Below, piece after piece: positions 8,839-15,894 of a stretch of 41,482 bases of DNA. Position numbers and translations under genes: made by a program. The DNA comes from Alicyclobacillus sendaiensis NBRC 100866. Lineage in GTDB: Bacteria > Bacillota > Bacilli > Alicyclobacillales > Alicyclobacillaceae. The notes beneath the pieces were generated by a model. The model saw nothing but the letters and a program-made list of their open reading frames with translations. It made no database searches and was not told the DNA's origin. Numbering within the stretch: position 1 is the first letter of the stretch; each line of letters opens with the position of its first letter. The stretch is from NCBI RefSeq assembly GCF_001552675.1, contig NZ_BCRQ01000020.1:1-41482 (forward strand), read 5' to 3'.

Positions 8839-9679
8839 GCGAGGTCTGGGCCGCGGGTTGGATGCCTTGATCCCTCAGCTCAACGTATCGGACGAAGATC
8901 AGATTGTGCAGATTGACATTCGGGATCTCCGGCCGAATCCGTATCAGCCGCGGCGAACGTTCAATGAAGAAAAGCTGCAGGAGCTGTGCGATTCCATTCG
9001 CGAACATGGGATTCTTCAGCCGCTGATCGTCCGCAGGAGCCAGGTGAAAGGGTTTGACATCGTCGCGGGCGAACGGCGGTATCGCGCCGCGAAAATGGCC
9101 GGGCTCCAGGTGGTGCCCGCGGTCGTGCGGGATTTAAGCGATGTTCTGCTGATGGAAATCGCCCTCATCGAGAACTTGCAGCGCGAAGACCTCAATCCGA
9201 TCGAGATTGCCGATGCGTACGCGAAGCTGATTGAAACATGCCACCTCACGCAGGATGAGCTCGCGAAACGGGTGGGGCAAAGCCGGAGTCACATCACGAA
9301 CATGTTGAGGTTGCTGCAGCTTCCGGATCAAATTCAGGATATGGTTTCACGTGGAACGTTGACGATGGGGCATGCGCGAGCCCTGCTATCTGTGGAGGAC
9401 GCGGAAGAGCAGCTCCGATTGGCCGAACAGACGGTGAAAGAGGCGTGGAGCGTGCGCAAGCTGGAGATGGTCATCTACCAGCCGAAGAAGGTTTCACGTG
9501 AAACCAACAAACCCGCGCTTCCGACCGAATACAGGCGTTATCAGGAACAGGTTCAAGCCTATTTGGGTACCTCGGTTCGCATCCAACCAGGGAAAAAACG
9601 AGGAAAAATCGAGATCGATTATTACTCGGAGGACGATCTCCGGCGCATCATGGACCTTATGTTGGCGCACGCTCCATGA
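8831..9679 (+). CDS. parB: Chromosome partitioning protein ParB/Spo0J
   Basis: ParB is a CTP-dependent clamp that loads at parS, spreads, and recruits SMC. The 282-residue product begins with the [13 protein letters not shown] ParA-interacting peptide. The ParB/Srx domain follows with PNPYQPR (about 35-41) and GERRYRA (80-86), then ENLQRED, a helix-turn-helix near [13 protein letters not shown], and a C-terminal dimerisation region. It starts at GTG 8831 inside the end of parA. Two parS sites lie inside this gene, as one does in Bacillus spo0J. Confidence 0.97.
   Translation: MAKRGLGRGLDALIPQLNVSDEDQIVQIDIRDLRPNPYQPRRTFNEEKLQELCDSIREHGILQPLIVRRSQVKGFDIVAGERRYRAAKMAGLQVVPAVVRDLSDVLLMEIALIENLQREDLNPIEIADAYAKLIETCHLTQDELAKRVGQSRSHITNMLRLLQLPDQIQDMVSRGTLTMGHARALLSVEDAEEQLRLAEQTVKEAWSVRKLEMVIYQPKKVSRETNKPALPTEYRRYQEQVQAYLGTSVRIQPGKKRGKIEIDYYSEDDLRRIMDLMLAHAP
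9343..9358. other. parS site inside parB
   Basis: GGTTTCACGTGGAACG matches the ParB-binding consensus TGTTTCACGTGAAACA at 13 of 16 positions, including the central TTTCACGTG. Its core GTTTCACGTGGAAC recurs exactly at 24753-24766. Confidence 0.85.
9490..9505. other. parS site inside parB (perfect palindrome)
   Basis: GGTTTCACGTGAAACC is a perfect 16-base palindrome that matches the parS consensus at 14 of 16 positions; only the outermost bases differ. It lies 147 bases downstream of the first site. Confidence 0.92.
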
Positions 9680-9717
9680 GGAAAGCCCTAAACCATGTTG
9701 TGCCGCGAGGTGAATGC

Positions 9718-10422
9718 ATGTTTCTTCTGGGTACGATTGTCGACGTCGTCGCCATCTTATTCGGAACCGCGATTGGTTACGTTTTGCCGCGCATACCGGA
9801 CCGCATGCGGGACACTGTAACGGTCGGCGTGGCCTTATGCGTCATCTGCATCGGACTGAGCATGGCGCTCAGCGACATGAGCGACATCGTTCTCATCATC
9901 TTCTCGGTCGTGATGGGCGCCATCGCCGGTGAACTGCTTCAAATCGAGGCTTGGTTTGAGCGCCTCGCTCACCGCTTGGAGGACCGGTTTCACCAAGTGT
10001 ATCGGGGGCCGATTGCGCAGGGGTTTATTTCCGCAACGCTCTTGTTTTGCGTGGGCTCCATGTCCATCGTGGGCGCTGTGCAGGACGGACTGCAAGGGGA
10101 TCATAAGACGCTCTTCGCCAAGTCGGTGCTTGATGGGTTCTCTGCCGTGGTCCTCACTTCTGCGCTGGGTCCGGGCGTGGGACTCGCGGCGATCCCGGTG
10201 TTGGTGTATCAAGGTCTCATCGCACTCATCTCGCATCTGTTCGGAAGTTTCTTGGACACGCCGCTCATCATTGAACCCATCACTGCGACCGGCGGTCTTC
10301 TGATTGTCGCCATCGGAATGCAGCTCGCGGGGTTGCGCAAAATCTCGGTTCCAAACCTACTACCCGCCATGATCCTTGCGCCCGTGGCCAAGGTTGTGAT
10401 TCATGCCATCCCGCACCTGTGA
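9718..10422 (+). CDS. DUF554 family membrane protein
   Basis: The 234-residue product resembles the DUF554 family (Bacillus YdfK type): integral membrane proteins of about 230 residues with unknown substrate. It opens with LLGTIVDVVAILFGTAIGY, and several hydrophobic segments and Gly-rich stretches follow (FCVGSMSIVGAVQDGLQGD, ITATGGLLIVAIGMQL). An ATG at 9676 overlapping the parB stop would add 14 residues. I chose ATG 9718 because family members start at this point and GAGGTG lies five bases upstream. It may be co-transcribed with parAB. No function can be stated. Confidence 0.88.
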   Translation: MFLLGTIVDVVAILFGTAIGYVLPRIPDRMRDTVTVGVALCVICIGLSMALSDMSDIVLIIFSVVMGAIAGELLQIEAWFERLAHRLEDRFHQVYRGPIAQGFISATLLFCVGSMSIVGAVQDGLQGDHKTLFAKSVLDGFSAVVLTSALGPGVGLAAIPVLVYQGLIALISHLFGSFLDTPLIIEPITATGGLLIVAIGMQLAGLRKISVPNLLPAMILAPVAKVVIHAIPHL

Positions 10423-10530
10423 GTGTGTCCTGCCGCGGGTGGGGGAGAAAGGTTCGGGAGCTTGTCATCCTACGTGACGTCACAGCGTGCGGATCGTGAC
10501 GGACAGTTGTAGCAGAAGGAGCGAATGGCC

Positions 10531-11055
10531 ATGGGGCTTTCTGTTCTACAACCATATGCGCTTGACATCGCGCTGTTCAGCGGAATCTTGGCGATCATCT
10601 GTCTCGTGATCGCGTCCGTCGCTCTATCGCGCTCCGCGCGCTTGAAGCGGAAGTTCAATCGGCTGAAGGAGCTGACGAGCGCAGCGGATCTCGAGCGAGT
10701 GTTTGAAGAGACCAAAGACGCGGTTCGCAAACTCGAGATGAAACTGCGTGAAGCTGAGGAGCACCTTCGTGAAGTTGAAGAAGCGCTCCAGTCGAAGGTC
10801 TCGACGCCAGTCATTCTGCGCTATAACCCCTTCGCCGAAGTCGGCAGCGATCTGAGCTACTCCGTCGCACTCATCGATGGCAAGGGCGATGGCGTCGTGA
10901 TTACGTCGATCTATGGGCGGGAGGATTCCGTCACGTACGGAAAGCCAGTTCAAGGGGGAGATTCTCCGTACATGTTGACGGACGAAGAACGAACGGTCAT
11001 CGAGGAAGCCCTTCACGGTGCAGCGAGAACAGGGACCACAGCCCGCATTTCGTGA
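10531..11055 (+). CDS. DUF4446 family protein
   Basis: This is a 174-residue single-pass membrane protein. A transmembrane helix lies near residues 10-32, a charged predicted coiled coil follows (about 38-90, rich in KLEMKLREAEEHL-type heptads), and a compact C-terminal domain contains RYNPFAEVGSDLSYSVALID. The RYNPF...GSDLSYSVALLD pattern is typical of DUF4446, a Firmicute family often found near parB; its function is unknown. An ATG at 10525 is in frame, but AAGGAG (10516-10521) is nine bases from ATG 10531 and only three from 10525. A 13-base inverted repeat follows the gene. Confidence 0.85.
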   Translation: MGLSVLQPYALDIALFSGILAIICLVIASVALSRSARLKRKFNRLKELTSAADLERVFEETKDAVRKLEMKLREAEEHLREVEEALQSKVSTPVILRYNPFAEVGSDLSYSVALIDGKGDGVVITSIYGREDSVTYGKPVQGGDSPYMLTDEERTVIEEALHGAARTGTTARIS

Positions 11056-11064
11056 GGGAACCAC

Positions 11065-11099
11065 GGGGATGTGACGAGCCGCGCTTTCGTCACATCCCC
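11065..11099. terminator. 13-base inverted repeat between convergent genes
   Basis: GGGGATGTGACGA (11065-11077) and TCGTCACATCCCC (11087-11099) pair perfectly around a 9-base loop. The dyad sits between the DUF4446 gene (+) and yyaC (-) and includes the yyaC stop codon. No T-run follows on either strand, so it may be a weak or factor-assisted bidirectional terminator, or an mRNA 3' end stabiliser. Confidence 0.55.
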
Positions 11100-11707
11100 A
11101 ATTTCATAGCGGCGGGATGCCGTTCGTACCACCGAATCAGGCTCGCCGTGAGAGCGTCCGCGACGATGTCGGCCATTCGCATCACGATGGCGAGCCGCGT
11201 GTTCTGCAGGACGAAGTACTCCATGAATCCCGATACGTTCACGACGCCCGTGATGCACAAATCGCCAAACTCCGGGAGGGCTTTCTTCACGCCTGCTCCA
11301 GGGCGCAAGGGCCCAACGTCAACCGCAATTTGCCCCACATGATCAAACCTCCCCAGACACGCGTCGATGGCGATCACGAACGGCTTGACCGGATACCACT
11401 CGTCAATCTTCTGAAGCGTCGCCTGCAGGTTGACGGCGTGGACGGGCTCATCCAGCGTGCCCAGCACGTGCACGCCCGCCAGCTTGACGCTCCGCGTCAG
11501 GCGCGATCCGACGATGGGGCCGAAGGCGTCCCCCGTCGAACGATCCGTTCCCACGCAAACGATGACCAGCGGCAGTCTGCCGTGGTGCGCGAGCGCTGCG
11601 TCAAGCTGGTGCTGCAGGGCCAACACGGCATCAGGGCTTTCCATCGAAACGCGGCCGCCGACGTTCGGCGCGTTTACCCAAGAGGACTCTGTGGACAAGC
11701 GATTCAC
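11090..11707 (-). CDS. yyaC: Spore protease YyaC
   Basis: The product (205 residues) is a YyaC-type protein, related in fold to the germination protease GPR and to hydrogenase-maturation proteases, and is found in spore formers. Its features are VCVGTDRSTGDAFGPIVGS near residue 50, VIAIDACLGR near 110, and PGAGVKKALPEFGD near 135. These carry the conserved acidic residues of the family. Start: the upstream in-frame GTG (11725) puts the AGGAGG (11720-11715) inside the coding region. GTG 11707 has that site seven bases upstream and is preferred. In Bacillus yyaC also lies between parB and ssb. It is divergent from the next gene. Confidence 0.9.
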   Translation of the reverse strand: MNRLSTESSWVNAPNVGGRVSMESPDAVLALQHQLDAALAHHGRLPLVIVCVGTDRSTGDAFGPIVGSRLTRSVKLAGVHVLGTLDEPVHAVNLQATLQKIDEWYPVKPFVIAIDACLGRFDHVGQIAVDVGPLRPGAGVKKALPEFGDLCITGVVNVSGFMEYFVLQNTRLAIVMRMADIVADALTASLIRWYERHPAAMKLGM

Positions 11708-11726
11708 CTGATTTCCTCCTCGCACG

Positions 11727-11779
11727 GAATATTCCCAGTATACGTTTGCGTATCATCGACTATACCTGTCCTGACAGGA
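11727..11779. promoter_or_regulatory. Three short dyads between yyaC and its divergent neighbour
   Basis: The 98-base gap between the two start codons contains the palindrome GGAATATTCC (11727-11736), the dyad ATACG/CGTAT (11740-11744, 11749-11753) and the dyad CCTGTC/GACAGG (11766-11771, 11774-11779). They are probably operator or promoter elements of the divergent pair. On the minus strand a TATACT (complement of 11736-11741) could be a -10 for yyaC, but no convincing -35 is present. Confidence 0.4.
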
Positions 11780-11805
11780 TGCGAAGTAGAAGCGTGGGGA
11801 CGCGC

Positions 11806-12396
11806 ATGATGGACCTGATGCTCTTGTTGGAGGCTTTGTGGATTGCGCTTTGGATTGGGGCACAGCCGGCTGAAGTCGCCCTCTTGTACGCCGCGGGCTT
11901 CTATGCCAGCATGTACGCCGCCGCACAGGTTGCGCCTTGGCTCGTGCTTCACTTGTCCATCACGCAGCCGGTTCTTCAGTGGATGGCGGAACACGCGGAA
12001 ACCAATGTCCCTGTCTTTGGGGAAGGACTTGTTCACCGCTCCATGCGGGTTCCGTCGCAGATATCGGGTCAGATCCACTGGACAGCCCTGCACGCGCTGG
12101 ACTGGATGGTGGCGCTCTTCCTTGGGGCCGCGGTCTGGTGTGCGTTCATGGGCGTCCATCGTTTCCTACAATCCATGCTCGACGAAGACGAGCCTGTTGA
12201 AGTGGGGGGCTTTTCGAGATGGGTGAGTGGCCTCATCGGAGCGTCCGCGGGTCTCTGGAGTGTATTCCAGGCTGCGCGGACGCTTGCGGCGCTTCTCCAC
12301 CTCTTTGGACATGACAAGTCGCTCGAATCCAATCCCCTCCTCGACCTCGTCCTGCACGGTCTTCAAGCCCTATCCGCGGCTCGAACTATGATATGA
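11806..12396 (+). CDS. Multi-pass membrane protein of unknown function
   Basis: I do not recognise this 196-residue protein with certainty. It has about four hydrophobic segments (near residues 3-20, 28-48, 100-122 and 145-170) and an acidic stretch DEDEPVE before the third/fourth boundary. The layout resembles CvpA-like proteins, and its position matches Bacillus yyaD, a membrane protein, but similarity cannot be claimed from inspection. ATG 11806 follows GGGGA (11796-11800). Longer in-frame starts (TTG 11746, ATG 11779) lack a binding site. It is divergent from yyaC and followed by mscS. Confidence 0.75.
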   Translation: MMDLMLLLEALWIALWIGAQPAEVALLYAAGFYASMYAAAQVAPWLVLHLSITQPVLQWMAEHAETNVPVFGEGLVHRSMRVPSQISGQIHWTALHALDWMVALFLGAAVWCAFMGVHRFLQSMLDEDEPVEVGGFSRWVSGLIGASAGLWSVFQAARTLAALLHLFGHDKSLESNPLLDLVLHGLQALSAARTMI

Positions 12397-12418
12397 TGGG
12401 ACATCATGAGACGAGCCG
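12377..12418 (+). promoter_or_regulatory. Nested inverted repeat upstream of mscS
   Basis: The outer arms CGGCTCG (12377-12383) and CGAGCCG (12412-12418) enclose the inner arms ATGATG (12393-12398) and CATCAT (12402-12407). The structure runs from the end of the preceding gene to the mscS ribosome binding site (GGGAGGGAG from 12418). It could be a leader hairpin controlling mscS translation, a transcription-factor site, or a weak terminator without a T-run. A possible -10 TATGAT overlaps it. Confidence 0.5.
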
Positions 12419-12430
12419 GGAGGGAGAGCC

Positions 12431-13279
12431 GTGACACTTTGGGCGAACATACAACAAAAGGGGCTTGCGGACATCCCGAGCCTCGAAGTGGTGATTTGGA
12501 CCGCCATCCGGATTGCCATCTTCTTCGTCTTGGCGCAGTTGCTGATCCGCGTCGGTGTTCGCATCATACGGCGCATGTTGTCGATGCACACCAGGATGGA
12601 CGAGCGCCGGCGAAAAACGCTTGAATCGCTGTTCACGAACGTCGTCCGTTACACGGTATACTTTGTGTTGGTGGTCGAAATTCTGTCGCTCTTCCACGTC
12701 AACGTGTCCGCCATCCTCGCGAGCGCGGGGATTGTCGGCGTCGCCGTTGGATTTGGAGCGCAGAGCTTGGTGAAAGACCTAATTTCGGGCCTGTTCATCC
12801 TGTTCGAGGACCAGTACGGCGTCGGTGACATCGTGCAGATCAACGGGTTCAAGGGCACGGTGATTTCCATCGGCATTCGCCTCACGAGGATCCAGGCTTG
12901 GACGGGCGAGGTTCAGGTGATTCCCAACGGCCAGATCACGAGCGTGACCAACTACTCGCGCACGAACTCCACGGCCGTGATCGATGTCACCGTCCCCTAC
13001 GATGTGGACGTGGACCTTGTGAAATCTGTGATGGAACGCGTGTTGCTCACGCTCCAACAGGAGCGGCCCGACGTCGTGACGGGGCCGGTTCAGGTCCTCG
13101 GTGTCCAGGATGTTTCCAACTCGAATCTGGTCATCCGGGCCACGGCAGTGTGCGCGCCCACCAAGAATGGCGAGATCGAGCGGGAGGCGCACGAGCGCAT
13201 CAAGGAGGAGCTGGACCGGGTGCTGCACGAGAGCCAGGGCGCGCAAGGGACGGCGGGCGGGGAGCTCGCTGCCGAGTGA
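12431..13279 (+). CDS. mscS: Small-conductance mechanosensitive channel (MscS family)
   Basis: MscS channels open under membrane tension to release solutes during hypo-osmotic shock. The 282-residue product fits the three-helix MscS core. It has TM segments near 20-40 and 72-92, the Gly/Ala-rich pore helix ILASAGIVGVAVGFGAQSLVKD (about 97-118), the beta domain with GFKGTV, and the signature VIPNGQITSVTNYSR. A cytoplasmic alpha/beta domain and a short Gly/Ala/Gln tail follow. The start is GTG 12431 after GGGAGGGAGAG. DUF951 follows 18 bases later, so the two may be co-transcribed. Confidence 0.94.
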   Translation: MTLWANIQQKGLADIPSLEVVIWTAIRIAIFFVLAQLLIRVGVRIIRRMLSMHTRMDERRRKTLESLFTNVVRYTVYFVLVVEILSLFHVNVSAILASAGIVGVAVGFGAQSLVKDLISGLFILFEDQYGVGDIVQINGFKGTVISIGIRLTRIQAWTGEVQVIPNGQITSVTNYSRTNSTAVIDVTVPYDVDVDLVKSVMERVLLTLQQERPDVVTGPVQVLGVQDVSNSNLVIRATAVCAPTKNGEIEREAHERIKEELDRVLHESQGAQGTAGGELAAE

Positions 13280-13297
13280 GGATGAGGAGGCGATCGC

Positions 13298-13522
13298 GTG
13301 CCGGTCTCGTTTGGACTGGGCGACATTGTCCGGATGAAAAAACCGCACGCGTGTGGCGAAAACCGCTGGGAAGTCATCCGGATGGGGATGGACATCCGCA
13401 TCAAGTGTCAGCGCTGCGGGCATAGCGTTCTGATCCCGCGCTCGCGCTTTGAGCGGCTGATTCGCGCGGTTTTGGAGAAGGGGGGAACCGTCGGTGAAGG
13501 TGAAGACAGCGTGTCCGATTGA
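13298..13522 (+). CDS. DUF951 family protein (YyzM-like)
   Basis: This is a 74-residue protein with the DUF951 pattern: an N-terminal GLGDIVRMKKPHACGENRW, then RMGMDIRIKCQRCGHSVLIPRS. The cysteines in HACGENRW and CQRCGH (residues 19, 37, 40) suggest a small metal-binding beta domain. The function is unknown. Bacillus yyzM, from the same family, lies in the same region next to yyaF. The start is GTG 13298 with GAGGAGG upstream. Its end overlaps the start of the next gene by 29 bases, which indicates coupling. Confidence 0.88.
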   Translation: MPVSFGLGDIVRMKKPHACGENRWEVIRMGMDIRIKCQRCGHSVLIPRSRFERLIRAVLEKGGTVGEGEDSVSD

Positions 13523-15530
13523 CTGTTACGACGCGTGCGCGTTGGTGGCCGAGGTAGGGGAAGACGGCGAGATCTGCTTGAGCGGGAACCCCGAGCACCC
13601 CATCACGCGCGGGACCATCTGCAACCGCGGACGTCAGCTGGCGGTTCGCCGGAACAGCCGCGATCGCGTCCTTCACCCGCTCAAGCGGGAAGGGGACGCA
13701 TGGGTCGCCATTCCGTGGGAGCAGGCGCTGCGCGAGATCGCGGCCGAGGTGCGGCGGACGCTTGAAGAGGTGGGGCATCACGGCATTTTGCACTACTACG
13801 ACTGGGGCTCGGGTGGACTGCTCAAGTCCTTGAACCAGCGGTTCTTCTACGGGCTCGGAGGCTGTTCGGAGGCCGTCGGTAGCCTGTGCTGGGATGCGGG
13901 CATCCGCGCTCAGACGTACGACTTCGGTCAGGCGAACAGCCATGCGCCCGAAGATATGGCGAAACATGCCGAGGCCATCGTGGTGTGGGGCCGCAACGTG
14001 GCCAACACCAACGTGCACATGATCCCGTTCATTCGCGAGGCGCAGGCTCGGGGAGCGAAGCTCGTTGTCATCAGCGCTCTGCCGCAGGATTTGGCGCGGC
14101 GAGCCGACAAAGCCATCTATCCCCGCCCGGGCACGGATGGCCTATTGGCGTTGGCGGCGCTCCGCATCTGCCGCGATGAGGGCTGGCTGGATCGCGATTT
14201 CTTGCACCATCGAGCGGTGGGGTGGGAGGAACTCGCGCGGGATTTGGACCGGTACGATCTCGGCGAAGTGTCGCGGTGGACTGACGTTCCCGTGGAGGAC
14301 ATTCGGTTTTTGGCGGAGCTGTACGGGAAAACGAGGCCTGTCTGCACGCTGCTTGGCATCGGCATGCAGCGGTACGCACAGGGCGGACAGACCATCCGCG
14401 CCATCGACGCGCTCGCTGCCGCCACAGGCCACGTCGGCGTTCCTGGGGGTGGCGTGAACTACGCTCAGCGGCAACTCGGCCGATTTTACGACGAGGAGGC
14501 CATCACCCATCGCCGCGGGGCGAACGTGCGGGAGATGTTGCGGCCCACCCTGGCCGCGGATTTGCTCGCGGCCGATCCGCCAGTCCAGGTGATGTTTGTC
14601 ACGCGCAGCAACCCCGTGGCTCAGGTGCCGGACAGCGGCCGCCTGCGCGAGGCCATGGCTCAGATACGCTGCAAGGTCGTGATCGACACGTTCATGACGG
14701 CCACGGCGGAATGCGCGGATTACGTGCTGCCGTGCACCAACGTGCTCGAGGAAGAGGACGTGGTCTACACGACGATGTGGCACGACTGTGTCAGCTACGC
14801 TCGCCCCGTCGTGCCGCCGCGAGGAGAGGCCCGGCCGGAATGGCAGATTTTTCGCGATCTCGCCGCGATGCTCGGAAGACCCGAGATCATGGCGGGCGAT
14901 GTGGAGACCTGGATCCGGCATGCGCTGAAGCGGTGGCCGGAGGACAAGTTGGCGGAACTCAAGGAGCGAGGATTTGTCCGGCTCGACGTTCCGAAGGTGC
15001 CGTGGCAAGACGGGCACTTCCTCACGCCAAGCGGCAAGTTCGAGTTCGCCTCGTCGGTGGCGGCGCGCGACGGGCACGCCCCGGTTGCGCGAATTGAGGT
15101 GGGGCGGTTCCCGCAAGATGAAGGCTTGCCATACACGTTGCTCACCGTGCACCCGCGAAAGTGGCAGATGTCGCAGCGCGATACGCTTCCCGAGGCAAAG
15201 GGACCGTATCCCGTCGCGGAGCTGGGCTGGAATGTCGCGCAAGAGCGCGGCATCCAGGACGGGGACTGGGTGAGAGTTCGAAACAAGAAGGCGAGCGTGA
15301 TCGCGCGGGCTCGGGTTCAGACGGAGGGGCATCCGCGCGTCGTGAGGATGGAGATTGGATGGCACGGGCAGGGCATGACCCTGAACGACTTTACCTCGGA
15401 CGGTCTCGCTGATTTTGGAATCCAGGCGGCACTCTACGACTGTCTGTGCGACGTGGAGAAGGTCGCTTCGGTTCCCGATGATGAAAACGCGAGAGCGCCC
15501 AGGACGGAAGCTCTCGCGCAGCAGATGTGA
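13494..15530 (+). CDS. Molybdopterin-dependent oxidoreductase (YyaE-like)
   Basis: The 678-residue product belongs to the DMSO reductase/formate dehydrogenase family of Mo-bis-MGD enzymes. At the N-terminus Cys7, Cys11, Cys15 and Cys43 form a [4Fe-4S] site. Cofactor domains follow with VVWGRNVANTNVH, YPRPGTDGLLALA and VTRSNPVAQVPDSGRL, and a C-terminal molydopterin dinucleotide-binding domain begins near residue 530 (LLTVHPRKWQMSQRD). No Tat signal is present, so it is probably cytoplasmic. The substrate is not evident. The position between yyaC and ychF matches Bacillus yyaE. It starts at GTG 13494 behind GGGGGA, within the end of the DUF951 gene. Its last bases contain a hairpin that would terminate minus-strand transcription. 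Confidence 0.92.
   Translation: MKVKTACPIDCYDACALVAEVGEDGEICLSGNPEHPITRGTICNRGRQLAVRRNSRDRVLHPLKREGDAWVAIPWEQALREIAAEVRRTLEEVGHHGILHYYDWGSGGLLKSLNQRFFYGLGGCSEAVGSLCWDAGIRAQTYDFGQANSHAPEDMAKHAEAIVVWGRNVANTNVHMIPFIREAQARGAKLVVISALPQDLARRADKAIYPRPGTDGLLALAALRICRDEGWLDRDFLHHRAVGWEELARDLDRYDLGEVSRWTDVPVEDIRFLAELYGKTRPVCTLLGIGMQRYAQGGQTIRAIDALAAATGHVGVPGGGVNYAQRQLGRFYDEEAITHRRGANVREMLRPTLAADLLAADPPVQVMFVTRSNPVAQVPDSGRLREAMAQIRCKVVIDTFMTATAECADYVLPCTNVLEEEDVVYTTMWHDCVSYARPVVPPRGEARPEWQIFRDLAAMLGRPEIMAGDVETWIRHALKRWPEDKLAELKERGFVRLDVPKVPWQDGHFLTPSGKFEFASSVAARDGHAPVARIEVGRFPQDEGLPYTLLTVHPRKWQMSQRDTLPEAKGPYPVAELGWNVAQERGIQDGDWVRVRNKKASVIARARVQTEGHPRVVRMEIGWHGQGMTLNDFTSDGLADFGIQAALYDCLCDVEKVASVPDDENARAPRTEALAQQM
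15484..15518 (-). terminator. Minus-strand intrinsic terminator inside the oxidoreductase 3' end
   Basis: CGCGAGAGC (15488-15496) and GCTCTCGCG (15510-15518) form a perfect 9-base stem. Read on the minus strand, the stem is followed by TTTTC; on the plus strand no T-run follows. It would end transcripts coming from the gap at 15531-15894. Confidence 0.6.
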
Positions 15531-15584
15531 AAAACACCATGGGTGTGTCATGGGTATCCATTACAAGGCCGGTGGCACGCCCGA

Positions 15585-15701
15585 TCATGAAGCCATGGGA
15601 TACGCGCGGGCAGTCGAGACGGAGGCGCGCTTTGGCTCGCAGGCCAGCGCCTTGGGCGACAGTTTGCGAACGCGAAGGCGGCGCAAGAGCCGACGCAGCA
15701 T
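15585..15701 (-). CDS. Possible 38-residue basic peptide gene
   Basis: This is a hypothetical gene in the 364-base gap between the oxidoreductase and ychF. The minus-strand ATG at 15701 is preceded by AGGAGGTGA (15715-15707), an essentially perfect anti-SD match eight bases away. The 38-residue product starts MLRRLLRRLRVRKLSPKA, an arginine-rich stretch that could form an amphipathic helix, and ends ARAYPMAS. A sigma-E-like promoter lies about 75 bases upstream and a terminator about 65 bases downstream. I recognise no family. Small membrane-binding peptides such as SpoVM are known in the mother cell, but any such role here is speculation. Confidence 0.5.
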   Translation of the reverse strand: MLRRLLRRLRVRKLSPKALACEPKRASVSTARAYPMAS

Positions 15702-15740
15702 CGCTATCACCTCCTCTGATGATGAGTATTCCAACGGGGA

Positions 15741-15774
15741 GAACGTTTATCCGGACAGATGTCCCGGAACGTTC
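15741..15774. repeat. Interrupted 34-base inverted repeat
   Basis: The outer arms GAACGTT (15741-15747) and AACGTTC (15768-15774) enclose CCGGACA (15751-15757) and TGTCC (15760-15764). The element lies between the sigma-E-like promoter and the ribosome binding site of the 38-residue ORF. It could be an operator or a leader hairpin. Confidence 0.55.
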
Positions 15775-15783
15775 TGCATCCAT

Positions 15784-15811
15784 ATTGTATGCGCGCATTC
15801 GTACAACATGG
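15784..15811 (-). promoter_or_regulatory. Sigma-E-like promoter (minus strand)
   Basis: On the minus strand CATACAAT (complement of 15784-15791) equals the Bacillus sigma-E -10 consensus CATACAMT. Thirteen bases upstream, CCATGTT approximates the -35 KMATATT. It points away from ychF toward the small ORF at 15585-15701. Confidence 0.45.
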
Positions 15812-15833
15812 ACAAGAATTCTCCCCGACAGCT

Positions 15834-15862
15834 TTGTCGAGCTTCGGGTGAATCTCTATACT
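15834..15862 (+). promoter_or_regulatory. Probable sigma-A promoter of ychF
   Basis: TTGTCG (15834-15839) and TATACT (15857-15862) are separated by 17 bases. The start would lie near 15869, 26 bases before the ychF ATG. The -35 overlaps a small dyad CGACA/TGTCG (15826-15839). Confidence 0.7.
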
Positions 15863-15894
15863 TAATCCTGCAAACAAGGCGGCGAGGTGTCAAC

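Noticed and set aside
11689-11698. Single DnaA-box-like TGTGGACAA in the 5' end of yyaC
   Set aside because: One isolated 8-of-9 match inside coding sequence in a GC-rich window is expected by chance.
15391-15798. 135-codon minus-strand ORF overlapping the 38-codon candidate
   Set aside because: It runs through the minus-strand terminator hairpin and into the oxidoreductase gene, and its start lacks a ribosome binding site. It is probably a by-product of GC-rich sequence.
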